Shown here in pieces: positions 50,398-58,015 of a DNA stretch of 64,000 nt. Made by a program: the position numbers and the translations under genes. Under the pieces are notes generated by a model. It made no database searches. It was not told the origin of the DNA and saw only the letters and a list, made by a program, of their open reading frames with translations. This stretch comes from Micrococcaceae bacterium Sec5.7 (GTDB taxonomy: Bacteria; Actinomycetota; Actinomycetes; Actinomycetales; Micrococcaceae): positions 2,604,001 to 2,668,000 of the forward strand of contig CP144169.1 in the NCBI GenBank assembly GCA_039636785.1. Direction: 5' to 3'. Position 1 is the first letter of the stretch; every line of letters begins with the position of its first letter.

Positions 50398-51660
50398 ATG
50401 CCAAAGTATTCAAGACTGCCCGGCCCGGATCACCACCGGAAGCAGCCCCTGTGGGACGGCCATCCCAAGGGATCGGCCGCGTACGGAAAGATCCTGATCG
50501 GGCTGGCATTTGCCGGTGTTGCCACCTTTGCCCAGCTGTACTCCACGCAGGCCGTACTGCCCATCATCGCGTCCGACCTTGAGATCACGGCCGCCGAAGC
50601 AGCCCTGACAATCTCCCTCGCCACGGTGGGGCTTGCCGTCACGGTCATCCCCTGGTCTTTCCTCGCTGACAGGATCGGGCGGGTCCGGGCCATGACGTTG
50701 GGCATCTCAGCTGCCACGGCCTTGAGCCTCATGGTTCCCCTTACCTCCACGTTCGGCATGCTCCTGGGCCTGCGGTTGCTTGAAGGCATGGCGCTGGGTG
50801 GCATCCCGGCAATTGCGATCGCTTACCTGAACGAGGAGGTAAGCAAAGCCCATACTGCTGTGGCTGCGGGCAGCTACGTCGCCGGCACAACCCTCGGAGG
50901 ACTTGCCGGCCGGCTTGTGGCGGGGCCGGTTGGCGAGCTGTGGGGCTGGCGGGCTGCAGCACTGGCCGTATCGGTGCTTGCAACCGCGGCGGCCGTGCTG
51001 TTTCTGGTGATGGTTCCGAAAGCTCGCGGCTTCACCCCAGCCAAGGCGAGCGGCCTGAAGGGTGCAGCCAGGACCCTCACGAGCCATACGCGCAACCCGC
51101 GGCTGCTGGCACTGTACATCCAGGCGTTTCTGCTGATGGGCGGCTTTGTGGCCGTGTACAACTTCCTTGGCTTCCGACTCTCCGGGGAGCCCTTCAGCCT
51201 CCCCGCCACTGTCATCAGCCTGATTTTCCTGGCCTACCTGTCGTGGACGGTCTCCTCGCGCTGGGCAGCCGGCCTCACCCTGCGCTTCGGGCGGCGGAAC
51301 ATCCTGTTGGCAGGCATCGCCCTGATGATCGTCGGACTGGCCTTTACGCTGACCCAGCTGCTGGCTCTGATCCTCGCGGGACTGCTGGTGTTCACCGGCG
51401 GATTCTTCGCCGCACACAGCATCGGCGCCGGCTGGACCGGCACCATAGCAACCACCGGCCGTGCCCAGGCTGCCTCCCTCTACAATCTGGCCTATTACCT
51501 CGGCTCCAGCATCATCGGCTGGGCAGGAGGACTGGTGTTCCAATCACTCGGATGGACGGCCCTCGCCGTGACCGTAATAGCGCTGGCATGTACGACGGCG
51601 GTGATCATCGCCGTCGTACACCCTCCATCCTTGCGGGGAATCCCAAGTAGCTCGCAGTAG
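50398..51660 (+). CDS. MFS transporter (YnfM-like drug/arabinose exporter group)
   Basis: A 420-residue 12-helix transporter. QLYSTQAVLPIIASDLEITAAEAALTISLA is the typical start of the YnfM/YbcL-type group, loop 2-3 reads LADRIGRVRAMT, and helix 4-5 includes RLLEGMALGGIPAIAIAYLNEE. The protein is likely an efflux pump; the substrate is not readable. TACGCT (50386-50391) ends 6 nt before ATG 50398 without a ribosome site: leaderless. It is divergent from the LysR gene. The stop codon lies inside the left arm of a 16-bp hairpin that closes the gene against the convergent PLP enzyme. Confidence 0.88.
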   Translation: MPKYSRLPGPDHHRKQPLWDGHPKGSAAYGKILIGLAFAGVATFAQLYSTQAVLPIIASDLEITAAEAALTISLATVGLAVTVIPWSFLADRIGRVRAMTLGISAATALSLMVPLTSTFGMLLGLRLLEGMALGGIPAIAIAYLNEEVSKAHTAVAAGSYVAGTTLGGLAGRLVAGPVGELWGWRAAALAVSVLATAAAVLFLVMVPKARGFTPAKASGLKGAARTLTSHTRNPRLLALYIQAFLLMGGFVAVYNFLGFRLSGEPFSLPATVISLIFLAYLSWTVSSRWAAGLTLRFGRRNILLAGIALMIVGLAFTLTQLLALILAGLLVFTGGFFAAHSIGAGWTGTIATTGRAQAASLYNLAYYLGSSIIGWAGGLVFQSLGWTALAVTVIALACTTAVIIAVVHPPSLRGIPSSSQ

Positions 51661-51696
51661 ATGTCGTTCAGAGGCGTCTAAACGACATCTACTGCG
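51653..51696. terminator. 16-bp perfect hairpin between convergent genes
   Basis: CGCAGTAGATGTCGTT (51653-51668) pairs perfectly with 51681-51696 around a 12-nt loop. The MFS stop codon is inside the left arm. The convergent PLP-enzyme gene stops 22 nt further on, so the hairpin serves both. Confidence 0.85.
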
Positions 51697-51717
51697 ACCC
51701 AGTTGGGTTGGCAGTGC

Positions 51718-52881
51718 TCAGCGCGTGCCCTCGATCGCCTGAACCAGATCCGCCAGAATATCCGCGGCATCTTCCAATCCCACGGACAGCCTCAGCAGGC
51801 TTGCATGCGGCTTCGCCTCGGCAGCCACGGGCCTGTGCGTCAGGCCGGCGGGGTGCTGGATCAGGGTGTCGATCCCGCCAAGGGAAACTGCGTGGGTGAT
51901 CAGCCGGACCGCCCCGGGGATCCGCTCGGCATGCGCGGCGCTCTCAAGCTCAAAGGACATCAGCGAGCCGGGACCGGACATCTGCGTGCCTATGAGCCCC
52001 AGCGGGTCGCACTCCGGCAGTCCCGGGTAGCGGACCGTCTTCACCAGCTCATGTTCGGCCAGAGCGGCAGCGATCTTGTGGGCGCTGGACTGCTGCGCGC
52101 GGACCCGGACCGGCAGGGTGGCAAGCCCCCGGTGCAGCAGATACGCCGGCCACGGAGTAAGGATGCCGCCCGTCACCGCACGGACCTGGCGCAGGCGGGT
52201 GGTCCAGTCCGGTGCTGCGGCGATCACCCCGCCCATGGCGTCGCCGTGGCCGCCGAGGAACTTGGTGGCGCTGTGCAGCACCATTGCGGCACCGTGCTTC
52301 ATCGGTTGCTGCAGCACCGGGCTGGCAAAAGTGTTGTCCACGAGCACCGGCACACCGTCTGCTGCGGCCACCAGCCGGGCGATGTCCACCAGCTCCAGGC
52401 TGGGGTTTGCCGGCGTCTCCACAATCACCAGGCCCGTGTCGGTACGGAGTGCAGCGTGGACGCCATCCGCCGTTGCGAATGTCACCTCGGTGCCCAAAAT
52501 CCCGGCCGCCAGCACGTGGTCCGTCCCGCCATACAAGGGACGGACAGCAACCACGTGTTTTTTGCCGCCGGCGACCATTGCCAGCAGCGCGGCGCTCAGC
52601 GCGGCCATCCCGGTGGCGAAGGCAACGGCCTCGGGCGTGCCCTCCAGCACCGCGACGCCGGCTTCGAACCGTGCCACCGTAGGGTTCCACAGGCGCTGGT
52701 ACACCGTGCTCTGGCCTTCAAGATGGACGCCGCCGGTGGCCATCTGTTCGTAGGCCTGGCCGCCGTCGTGAACGGACGGAAGGGGTGCCGTGGTGGACAA
52801 ATCGATGGGCACAGCATGGACACCCTGTTCGGTAAGTCCGTCGCGGCCGGCGTGGACTGCCAGTGAGTCGAGAGAAAGCAC
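51718..52881 (-). CDS. Trans-sulfuration-family PLP enzyme (cystathionine gamma-synthase/lyase type)
   Basis: A 387-residue Cys/Met-metabolism PLP enzyme. RLWNPTVARFEAGVAVLEG, FATGMAALSAALLAMV, RPLYGGTDHVLAAGI (active-site Tyr117), ETPANPSLELVDIARL, VDNTFASPVLQQPMKHGA and SATKFLGGHGD (Schiff-base Lys207) mark the family. The residue after YG is Gly, not the Cys seen in methionine gamma-lyase (LYGCT), which argues against a classic MGL. Exact reaction (synthase, gamma-lyase or beta-lyase) is undecided. GTG 52881 has AAGGAG 5 nt upstream. It is divergent from an Lrp-type regulator that probably controls it. Confidence 0.8.
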   Translation of the reverse strand: MLSLDSLAVHAGRDGLTEQGVHAVPIDLSTTAPLPSVHDGGQAYEQMATGGVHLEGQSTVYQRLWNPTVARFEAGVAVLEGTPEAVAFATGMAALSAALLAMVAGGKKHVVAVRPLYGGTDHVLAAGILGTEVTFATADGVHAALRTDTGLVIVETPANPSLELVDIARLVAAADGVPVLVDNTFASPVLQQPMKHGAAMVLHSATKFLGGHGDAMGGVIAAAPDWTTRLRQVRAVTGGILTPWPAYLLHRGLATLPVRVRAQQSSAHKIAAALAEHELVKTVRYPGLPECDPLGLIGTQMSGPGSLMSFELESAAHAERIPGAVRLITHAVSLGGIDTLIQHPAGLTHRPVAAEAKPHASLLRLSVGLEDAADILADLVQAIEGTR

Positions 52882-52893
52882 GGTACTCCTTAT

Positions 52894-52936
52894 GAATTAT
52901 TCACCATTGAATGCCGCAAGTATCTTGCAATAATTC
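52894..52936. promoter_or_regulatory. Candidate Lrp operator between PLP enzyme and Lrp genes
   Basis: GAATTATT (52894-52901) and AATAATTC (52929-52936) are perfect inverted repeats, and inside them GCAAG (52916-52920) pairs with CTTGC (52924-52928). AT-rich nested symmetry in a divergent gap fits the multi-site binding of Lrp/AsnC octamers. Confidence 0.5.
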
Positions 52937-53014
52937 GGAGATTTACAGGGCTCATGAATGGATCGGCCGGAATAGGGCGTCTAGGATGAACACAGAACAC
53001 TTTGAGGAGGATCC

Positions 53015-53521
53015 GTGAGCAGCAGCGCGAAGAATATTCGGCCTGGATCGGTAAACAACGAGCCGCTGGATGCCATAGATGAACGGCTTCTGGCCGCCTT
53101 GGTGGACGATGCCAGGATTTCGAATAAGCAGCTGGCTGAGCTAGTGGGCATCGCGCCATCAACCGCGCTGATGCGCACCCGGGCCCTGTCCGAACGCGGG
53201 ATAGTCCTGGGCTTCGAGGCGAAGCTGAGCCTGTCCGCAATCGGCCGCTCGGTGCAGGCCCTGGTGGCTGTCCGGCTCCGCGCCCACGACCGGGACCAGA
53301 TCGACCGGTTCACGGCGCGTGTCCCCAAGCTCCCGGCCGTGCTCTCCACCTTCCACACCTCAGGATCAGTGGACTACCTGCTGCACATCGCCGTAGCCAC
53401 CACGGAGGATCTGCGTGACTGGGTGCTGGACAACCTGGCTACAGATCCGGTGGTGGGCCACACCGAGACCACTCTGGTGTTCGACCACATCCAGGGCAAC
53501 CACGGACCGCTGCCGGACTAG
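53015..53521 (+). CDS. Lrp/AsnC family regulator
   Basis: A 168-residue protein. The helix-turn-helix is LDAIDERLLAALVDDARISNKQLAELVGIAPSTALMRTRAL (about residues 18-58), then the ligand (RAM) domain with ALVAVRLRAHDRDQIDRF, VLSTFHTSGSVDYLLHIAV and TETTLVFDHI. The family forms octamers that respond to amino acids. GTG 53015 has GAGGAGG upstream. It is divergent from the trans-sulfuration enzyme by 133 nt, so a sulfur amino acid is the likely effector. Confidence 0.88.
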   Translation: MSSSAKNIRPGSVNNEPLDAIDERLLAALVDDARISNKQLAELVGIAPSTALMRTRALSERGIVLGFEAKLSLSAIGRSVQALVAVRLRAHDRDQIDRFTARVPKLPAVLSTFHTSGSVDYLLHIAVATTEDLRDWVLDNLATDPVVGHTETTLVFDHIQGNHGPLPD

Positions 53522-53525
53522 CCAG

Positions 53526-53765
53526 CTAGCGCCAGACGATCAGCCCCGAATGGGCAGCGCCCATCACACCACTGCGCAGCTCATTCAGTTCTTCACGACG
53601 GCGGATGGCGGCGTGCTGCCGTTCAGCCCACCCCTCCGGAATCACACGGCGTTGTTCGGCCCAGCGCACTAAGCCGGCTCCCACCCGGGTGGCCGCCGTT
53701 TCAAGGACGGATGGCCTGCGGTACGCGTTGCACCGCGCGGAGCGGGTGATGGTGATGGTGCTCAT
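53526..53765 (-). CDS. Small basic protein, coupled to ArsR-type gene
   Basis: A 79-residue basic protein beginning MSTITITRSARCNAYRR with about 14 Arg and a helical centre (RWAEQRRVIPEGWAERQHAAIRRREE). No signal peptide or membrane helix. Its start overlaps the stop of the upstream ArsR-type gene (ATGA, 53762-53765), so the two are translationally coupled. AAAGGAAAGA also lies before the ATG. I do not recognise the family. It is convergent with the Lrp gene by 4 nt. Confidence 0.6.
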   Translation of the reverse strand: MSTITITRSARCNAYRRPSVLETAATRVGAGLVRWAEQRRVIPEGWAERQHAAIRRREELNELRSGVMGAAHSGLIVWR

Positions 53766-54469
53766 GGCTCTTTCCTTTCGGGTTCTTGGCCTGCTTTGCT
53801 TTCTTTGAGTGATTTGTCTGCTTTGCGTGAAGTGCGACTTCCTGCCGAAGCGGGGACGCCAAGAATGGGGAAGGCATTGAAGTGCAGCTGGACGGGCCGG
53901 GCGCCGTCCTGTTCACCTTCACACCGGATCTCCTCCAGCAGCCGGTCACCGTAGGCCTCCATGGACCGTGCGTAGCGCGCCAGCTGATCTGCGTTCATTC
54001 GTGCGTTTGCGGTGTTGACTGTGGAGGCCTGCAGCCAGTCGGCCTCCAGGGCATCGATGCCGTGGGCCATGAAGTCGGCGAGGACCGACTGTCGACTGTG
54101 TTCGAATTCCCGGCTGACCAGACGCGACGCCTCTTCCGTCGCGGGCGACGTTGCCAGCTCGGGCGAGTAGATCTGGATGGCCCCGCGGGGACGTTCCCAC
54201 CAGCGTTCCCGAGCCGTCCCCTTGCCCTCCACTTCGCGGACAAAGTCGTGCTTGGCCAACTGGCGGAGGTGGTAGCTGGTGGAACCACTGGATTCATCCA
54301 GGAGCTCCCCCAGGCTGCAGGCTGTCTGGGCGCCGTAGCGGGAAAGCATCTCCAGAATCTGGACCCGCAGGGGATGTGCCAGCGCCTTGAGCGACGCGGT
54401 GTCTATCTTGCGCACGGGGAACTGAAGTTCAGCGGTGTCCGCGGAGGCATTCTGCGGTGTTGTTTCCAT
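53762..54469 (-). CDS. ArsR-type winged-helix regulator
   Basis: A 235-residue protein. The DNA-binding domain reads TASLKALAHPLRVQILEMLS, then CSLGELLDESSGSTSYHLRQLAKHDFVREVEGKGTARERWW (about residues 50-92), a classic ArsR/HTH_20 fold. The rest is a helical domain, ending in an unusual Lys/Glu/Ser-rich tail (about the last 25 residues). TAGCCT (54476-54481, minus strand) ends 6 nt before ATG: leaderless. TTGCAA (54499-54504) with a 17-nt spacer is the -35, which coincides with the first of three 14-bp repeats, pointing to autoregulation. It probably acts on the MFS gene downstream of those repeats. Confidence 0.85.
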   Translation of the reverse strand: METTPQNASADTAELQFPVRKIDTASLKALAHPLRVQILEMLSRYGAQTACSLGELLDESSGSTSYHLRQLAKHDFVREVEGKGTARERWWERPRGAIQIYSPELATSPATEEASRLVSREFEHSRQSVLADFMAHGIDALEADWLQASTVNTANARMNADQLARYARSMEAYGDRLLEEIRCEGEQDGARPVQLHFNAFPILGVPASAGSRTSRKADKSLKESKAGQEPERKEP

Positions 54470-54497
54470 GGCAAAAGGCTACGCTTACAAAGAATCC

Positions 54498-54546
54498 TTT
54501 GCAAGGGTTTATTTGCAACGGCTTCTTTGCAATGGTTTCTTTGCAG
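54498..54546. promoter_or_regulatory. 14-bp iteron-like repeats in the ArsR promoter
   Basis: Tandem 14-bp units starting TTTGCAA lie at 54498-54511, 54512-54525 and 54526-54539, with a partial fourth from 54540. The first overlaps the -35 hexamer of the ArsR-type gene. A half-site (TTTGTAA on the minus strand) sits downstream. They are likely regulator-binding sites. Confidence 0.65.
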
Positions 54547-54564
54547 TTACTTGATGGTGACTTG

Positions 54565-54618
54565 GCGCGTGCCCGCTGCTTTGCGCATGCCCGCTGCTTG
54601 GCGCGTTCCCGCTACTTT
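54565..54618. repeat. 18-bp tandem repeat, three copies
   Basis: Units 54565-54582, 54583-54600 and 54601-54618 share GCGCNTNCCCGCTNCTT. The third unit contains the stop codon of the MFS gene (54612-54614). The array therefore lies at the 3' end of the MFS gene, next to the ArsR promoter repeats. Confidence 0.85.
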
Positions 54619-55847
54619 GTGAGGGCTCCACGCAGGGTGACAGCTGCGAGCGCAATGGCTGCCGCTCCGCAGAGCACCACAAATCCGGTGACCGAAGCCT
54701 GCAGGCCATATGCCGCCGTCGCAAATCCCAAGCCAACCACCGGAAGCGCGCTTCCGAGGTAGGTGATGACGTATACGGTGCTGATGATCTGCGCGTGGTG
54801 TGATGCCTCCACCTTCCCGGCCACGTCGTTGAACACCGTCCGGAACGCAACTCCCTGGCCCAGACCGGCCGCAACGCTCGCCGCGATCAGCAGGAAGGGG
54901 TTGCTCCAGGCCGCAGCCGCGGCGATGAGGAGGACCGAAACAGCCAGCACGGCCAGCCCCACGGGGACCACCAACCTGCCCCGGACAGCCAGCAGCTGGC
55001 TCAGCGCTGAAGCTCCGAGTGTCAGTCCGGCCAGCACACCGATCAGGGGCCGGGAGTCCGCCTGGACTATCTGCGCAAAGTAGCCGGGTGCCAGAGACAG
55101 GCAAAAGCCAAAGACGGTAAAGCTCAGAAATCCGACGGCGGCAGCCAGCCAGAATGCGCCCCGTGCCTCCCTGGACACGGATGGCCGGCGCGGCGCCAGC
55201 GCCGTCAGCGGTCGCAGGCCGGCGGCAGGCCTAATGGCGGGCCGGGCCTTGAGCAGGTAGAGAGGCACGAGCAATGCCACCAGGATCACGGAATGCACGT
55301 AATAGGGCGCTGACGTGGGGCCGGGAAGGAGGGAAAGCACGCCGCCGATTGCCGGCCCCGCAGCCACTCCCCCGGCGGAGGCCAGCAGCGTGAACCGCGA
55401 GGCCCACTCTGGACGGGCGGGCAGCAGTTCCCGCAGGGCCGCGGAACTGGCGCCTGTTGCCAGTGCAACTCCCACACCCTGCAGGGCGCGGCCGGCTGAA
55501 AGCATCAGCAGGTTGTCCGCGTTGGCGAAAACGAATCCTCCGGTGAGGCCCACCAGTACGGCGAGCAGCAGTGCCGCACGGCGTCCGATGTGGTCCGACC
55601 AGTGGCCCGCCAGCATCAGCGTGGACACCAGGGCCACAACGTAGGTGGCGAAGGCAACGGTGATGCCGAGCGTGGTGATGCCCAGTTTCGCCTGAAGCAG
55701 CGGGTAGAGGGGTGTGGCGAGATTCGCCCCCACGAGGAGCGAGAAGATCACTGCTCCGGCCATAACCAGCCGTGCCGTAGTGGATGCATCCCAACCCCGG
55801 CGCCCGGCGGTGGCCGGGCGCATGCGGAGTTCGCTGAAGACAGTCAT
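54612..55847 (-). CDS. MFS transporter
   Basis: A 411-residue 12-helix transporter. LVMAGAVIFSLLVGANLATPLYPLLQ begins the first helix, and loop 2-3 reads AGHWSDHIGRRAALL, the conserved MFS motif A. RALQGVGVALATGASSAALREL fills helix 4-5. Substrate unknown; related proteins export drugs or sugars. No leaderless hexamer at the start; ATG 55847 has a weak GGAC. It is divergent from an Lrp/AsnC regulator (153-nt gap). The 3' end overlaps the third unit of the 18-bp array. Confidence 0.85.
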   Translation of the reverse strand: MTVFSELRMRPATAGRRGWDASTTARLVMAGAVIFSLLVGANLATPLYPLLQAKLGITTLGITVAFATYVVALVSTLMLAGHWSDHIGRRAALLLAVLVGLTGGFVFANADNLLMLSAGRALQGVGVALATGASSAALRELLPARPEWASRFTLLASAGGVAAGPAIGGVLSLLPGPTSAPYYVHSVILVALLVPLYLLKARPAIRPAAGLRPLTALAPRRPSVSREARGAFWLAAAVGFLSFTVFGFCLSLAPGYFAQIVQADSRPLIGVLAGLTLGASALSQLLAVRGRLVVPVGLAVLAVSVLLIAAAAAWSNPFLLIAASVAAGLGQGVAFRTVFNDVAGKVEASHHAQIISTVYVITYLGSALPVVGLGFATAAYGLQASVTGFVVLCGAAAIALAAVTLRGALTK

Positions 55848-56000
55848 GTCCGTGCCTTTGCCTGAAATTCCGGGGCGCCGGTCCTTGTAGGACGGGCTCT
55901 CCGGACGAAAGATTGATATCTACAGACTGCGGCATGAATGCTCTATCCAACAGAAATTCATGTCAAGATTGATCAAAAGAGTCAATGATCCCATGTCTGA

Positions 56001-56516
56001 ATGAACCGGAGTGACGATTTGAACAGTCTCGATTCCACCGACCTGAAGATCCTGCTGGAACTCATCCGCGATCCCCGGATCCAGATCGGCGAACTAAGCG
56101 ATGCTCTGGGCATTGCCCGGAACACGGCACAGTCGCGGGTGCGCCGGATGCTCCGCTCCGGTCTGCTCCACGACGGCGGACGCGAGATTGATCTCGAGGC
56201 AGTGGGTTACGACGTCGTCGCCTTCGTAACGATCGAAGTAACCCACCGCGAACTCGACGGCGTTGTGGGTGCCCTGCGTCTGATCGCTCAGGTTCTCGAG
56301 GTCCATGAGATCTCCGGCCGGGGCGACGTCTGGTGCCGCGTTGTTGCCACCGATACGCACAATCTCCAGGCGGCCCTGCGGTCGATTCTCCGGGTCAAGG
56401 GCGTGATCCGCACCGAGACCGTGCTGGCACTCCACACCCATATTCCTTACCGGACCGAACCGCTGATCAGCCGGCTCGCCACCGCCGGAACGGCCCGGTC
56501 AACACGTTCAAAGTAA
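56001..56516 (+). CDS. Lrp/AsnC family regulator
   Basis: A 171-residue protein with HTH LDSTDLKILLELIRDPRIQIGELSDALGIARNTAQSRVRRM (about residues 10-50) and a RAM-type domain (VAFVTIEVTHRELDGVVGAL, VHEISGRGDVWCRVVA, TETVLALHTHIPYRTEP). ATG 56001 is used, but a TTG at 56019 with CGGAG 7 nt upstream is a plausible alternative. It is divergent from the MFS gene, whose expression it may control. Direct AGATTGAT repeats near 55910 and 55968 lie in the gap. Confidence 0.85.
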   Translation: MNRSDDLNSLDSTDLKILLELIRDPRIQIGELSDALGIARNTAQSRVRRMLRSGLLHDGGREIDLEAVGYDVVAFVTIEVTHRELDGVVGALRLIAQVLEVHEISGRGDVWCRVVATDTHNLQAALRSILRVKGVIRTETVLALHTHIPYRTEPLISRLATAGTARSTRSK

Positions 56517-56552
56517 GCGCGGTTGAGCCGCGGTATCGCCGGCCGGGAGGAC

Positions 56553-56558
56553 TAGGAT
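56553..56558 (+). promoter_or_regulatory. -10 element of the DUF1761 gene (leaderless)
   Basis: TAGGAT ends 6 nt before ATG 56565 (spacer TCGAGC), with no ribosome site. Confidence 0.6.
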
Positions 56559-56564
56559 TCGAGC

Positions 56565-56990
56565 ATGGACTGGCTCTCATTTATTTCGCAGATCAACTGG
56601 CTGGCCGTACTTCTGGCCTTTGTTTCCAGCATGGCAATCGGCTTTGTCTGGTACATGCCAGCCGTGCTTGGAACCAAGTGGATGGCGGCAATAGGCAAGA
56701 CCGAAGAAGACCTCAGGAACATTGGCGGAGGCGCTGGTATCTGGATTCCCATGATGGTTGCGGCCGCCCTCACCGCCATTCTGCTGGCGGTGCTCATCAG
56801 CAAGCTCGAACTGGACAGCGCAGTGGCCGGCGGCTGGTTCGCACTGGTTCTGGCTGTTGTGTTCCGGGCCGGCGGCCACGTTATCCACAACGGCTTTGCC
56901 GGACGTCCTGTTGCCGTGACCCTCATTGATTCGGGTCATGACCTCGTTGCCATGACGGTGGCCGGTGCCATCATCGGAGCCATGTCCTAA
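56565..56990 (+). CDS. DUF1761 membrane protein
   Basis: A 141-residue protein with four predicted membrane helices. INWLAVLLAFVSSMAIGFVWYMPAVLGTKWMAAIGKTEEDL is the DUF1761 signature (helix 1 with GxxWYxP, then a kinase-like KxxED turn), followed by IPMMVAAALTAILLAVLIS, GGWFALVLAVVFRAG and a last helix with ALTLID-like VAVTLIDSGHDLVAM. Function unknown. It is followed by corA after 26 nt in the same direction. Confidence 0.85.
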   Translation: MDWLSFISQINWLAVLLAFVSSMAIGFVWYMPAVLGTKWMAAIGKTEEDLRNIGGGAGIWIPMMVAAALTAILLAVLISKLELDSAVAGGWFALVLAVVFRAGGHVIHNGFAGRPVAVTLIDSGHDLVAMTVAGAIIGAMS

Positions 56991-57016
56991 GCCCGCACGA
57001 CGGAGATCTTTGCCTT

Positions 57017-58012
57017 ATGACCATCATTGATAACGCGGTCTACGTTGACGGCGTCCGCAGTGCCGAGCCGGAGAGCCTCGAGCAGACCTTCGAGACCCTT
57101 TCCCGGCATGGCGGAATGGCGTGGATCGGGCTGTACAGGCCAACCGCAACCGAGATGGCCGCCGTCGCGAGCGAGTTCGGGCTGCACTCGCTTGCCGTGG
57201 AGGATGCGATTTCAGCCCATCAGCGGCCCAAGCTGGAACGCTACGACGACAACCTCTTCACTGTGCTCCGGCCGGCACGCTATCTGGACGACACTGAAAC
57301 CGTGGAGTTCGGCGAGCTGCACATCTTCACCGGCAGGAATTTCGTGGTGACGATCCGGCACGCGGAAACCGCCGGCGTTGCGCAAGTCCGGCACAGGCTG
57401 GAAAGCCGCCCGGATCTGCTCTGCCATGGCCCGGAGGCAGTCCTGTACGCACTCCTGGACCAGGTGGTGGATGATTACGCGCCGGTGGTGGCAGGGCTTG
57501 AAAATGATATCGACGAAATTGAGGACCAGCTCTTCAGCGGCGACTCCACGGTGTCCCGACGGATCTATGAGCTGGCCCGCGAAGTCATCCAGTTCCAGCG
57601 CGCCATCCATCCCCTACCGGAAATGATGGAACTCCTCAAGCGCGGGTTCGAAAAATACGGTGTGGACGTGGAGCTACGGCGCAGCCTCCGTGACGTGGAG
57701 GACCACGTCAAACATGTCATCTCCCGGGCTAATTCATTCCGCGAACTGCTACAGAACGCCCTCACCTTGGACGGGACGCTGACGGCGAACCGGCAGAATG
57801 AGGCCAGCGCGGAGCAAAACGAACAGGTCAAGAAGATCTCTTCCTGGGCTGCCATTTTCTTCGCGCCGTCCTTTGTGGCGGGGGTGTACGGCATGAACTT
57901 CGACCATATGCCGGAGCTGCACTGGGGACTCGGCTATCCCATGGCCATCGGTCTTATGGCCGGAACAGCCACATTGATGTATACGATATTCAAGAGGAAA
58001 GGCTGGCTGTAG
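57017..58012 (+). CDS. corA: CorA-type magnesium/cobalt transporter
   Basis: A 331-residue CorA family ion channel. The long cytoplasmic N-domain (VEDAISAHQRPKLERYDDNL, LHIFTGRNFVVTIRHAE) is followed by the stalk helix, and the two C-terminal membrane helices flank the signature YGMNFDHMPEL (GMN pore motif, about residues 293-303). FAPSFVAGVYGMNF is the first membrane helix. The C-terminus KRKGWL is basic. It imports Mg2+ (or Co2+/Ni2+) as a pentamer. Followed after 3 nt by the ZapE-like gene. Confidence 0.92.
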   Translation: MTIIDNAVYVDGVRSAEPESLEQTFETLSRHGGMAWIGLYRPTATEMAAVASEFGLHSLAVEDAISAHQRPKLERYDDNLFTVLRPARYLDDTETVEFGELHIFTGRNFVVTIRHAETAGVAQVRHRLESRPDLLCHGPEAVLYALLDQVVDDYAPVVAGLENDIDEIEDQLFSGDSTVSRRIYELAREVIQFQRAIHPLPEMMELLKRGFEKYGVDVELRRSLRDVEDHVKHVISRANSFRELLQNALTLDGTLTANRQNEASAEQNEQVKKISSWAAIFFAPSFVAGVYGMNFDHMPELHWGLGYPMAIGLMAGTATLMYTIFKRKGWL

Positions 58013-58015
58013 CTG

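Noticed and set aside
13272..51696. Long hairpins as dispersed REP/BIME family
   Set aside because: The stems share no sequence with one another, so they are individual terminator-like structures, not copies of one repeat.
51703..52866. Plus-strand frame opposite the trans-sulfuration enzyme
   Set aside because: Arg/His/Gln-rich translation without motifs; antisense shadow.
54498..54618. CRISPR-like array
   Set aside because: The units are contiguous tandem repeats without unique spacers, and no cas genes are present.
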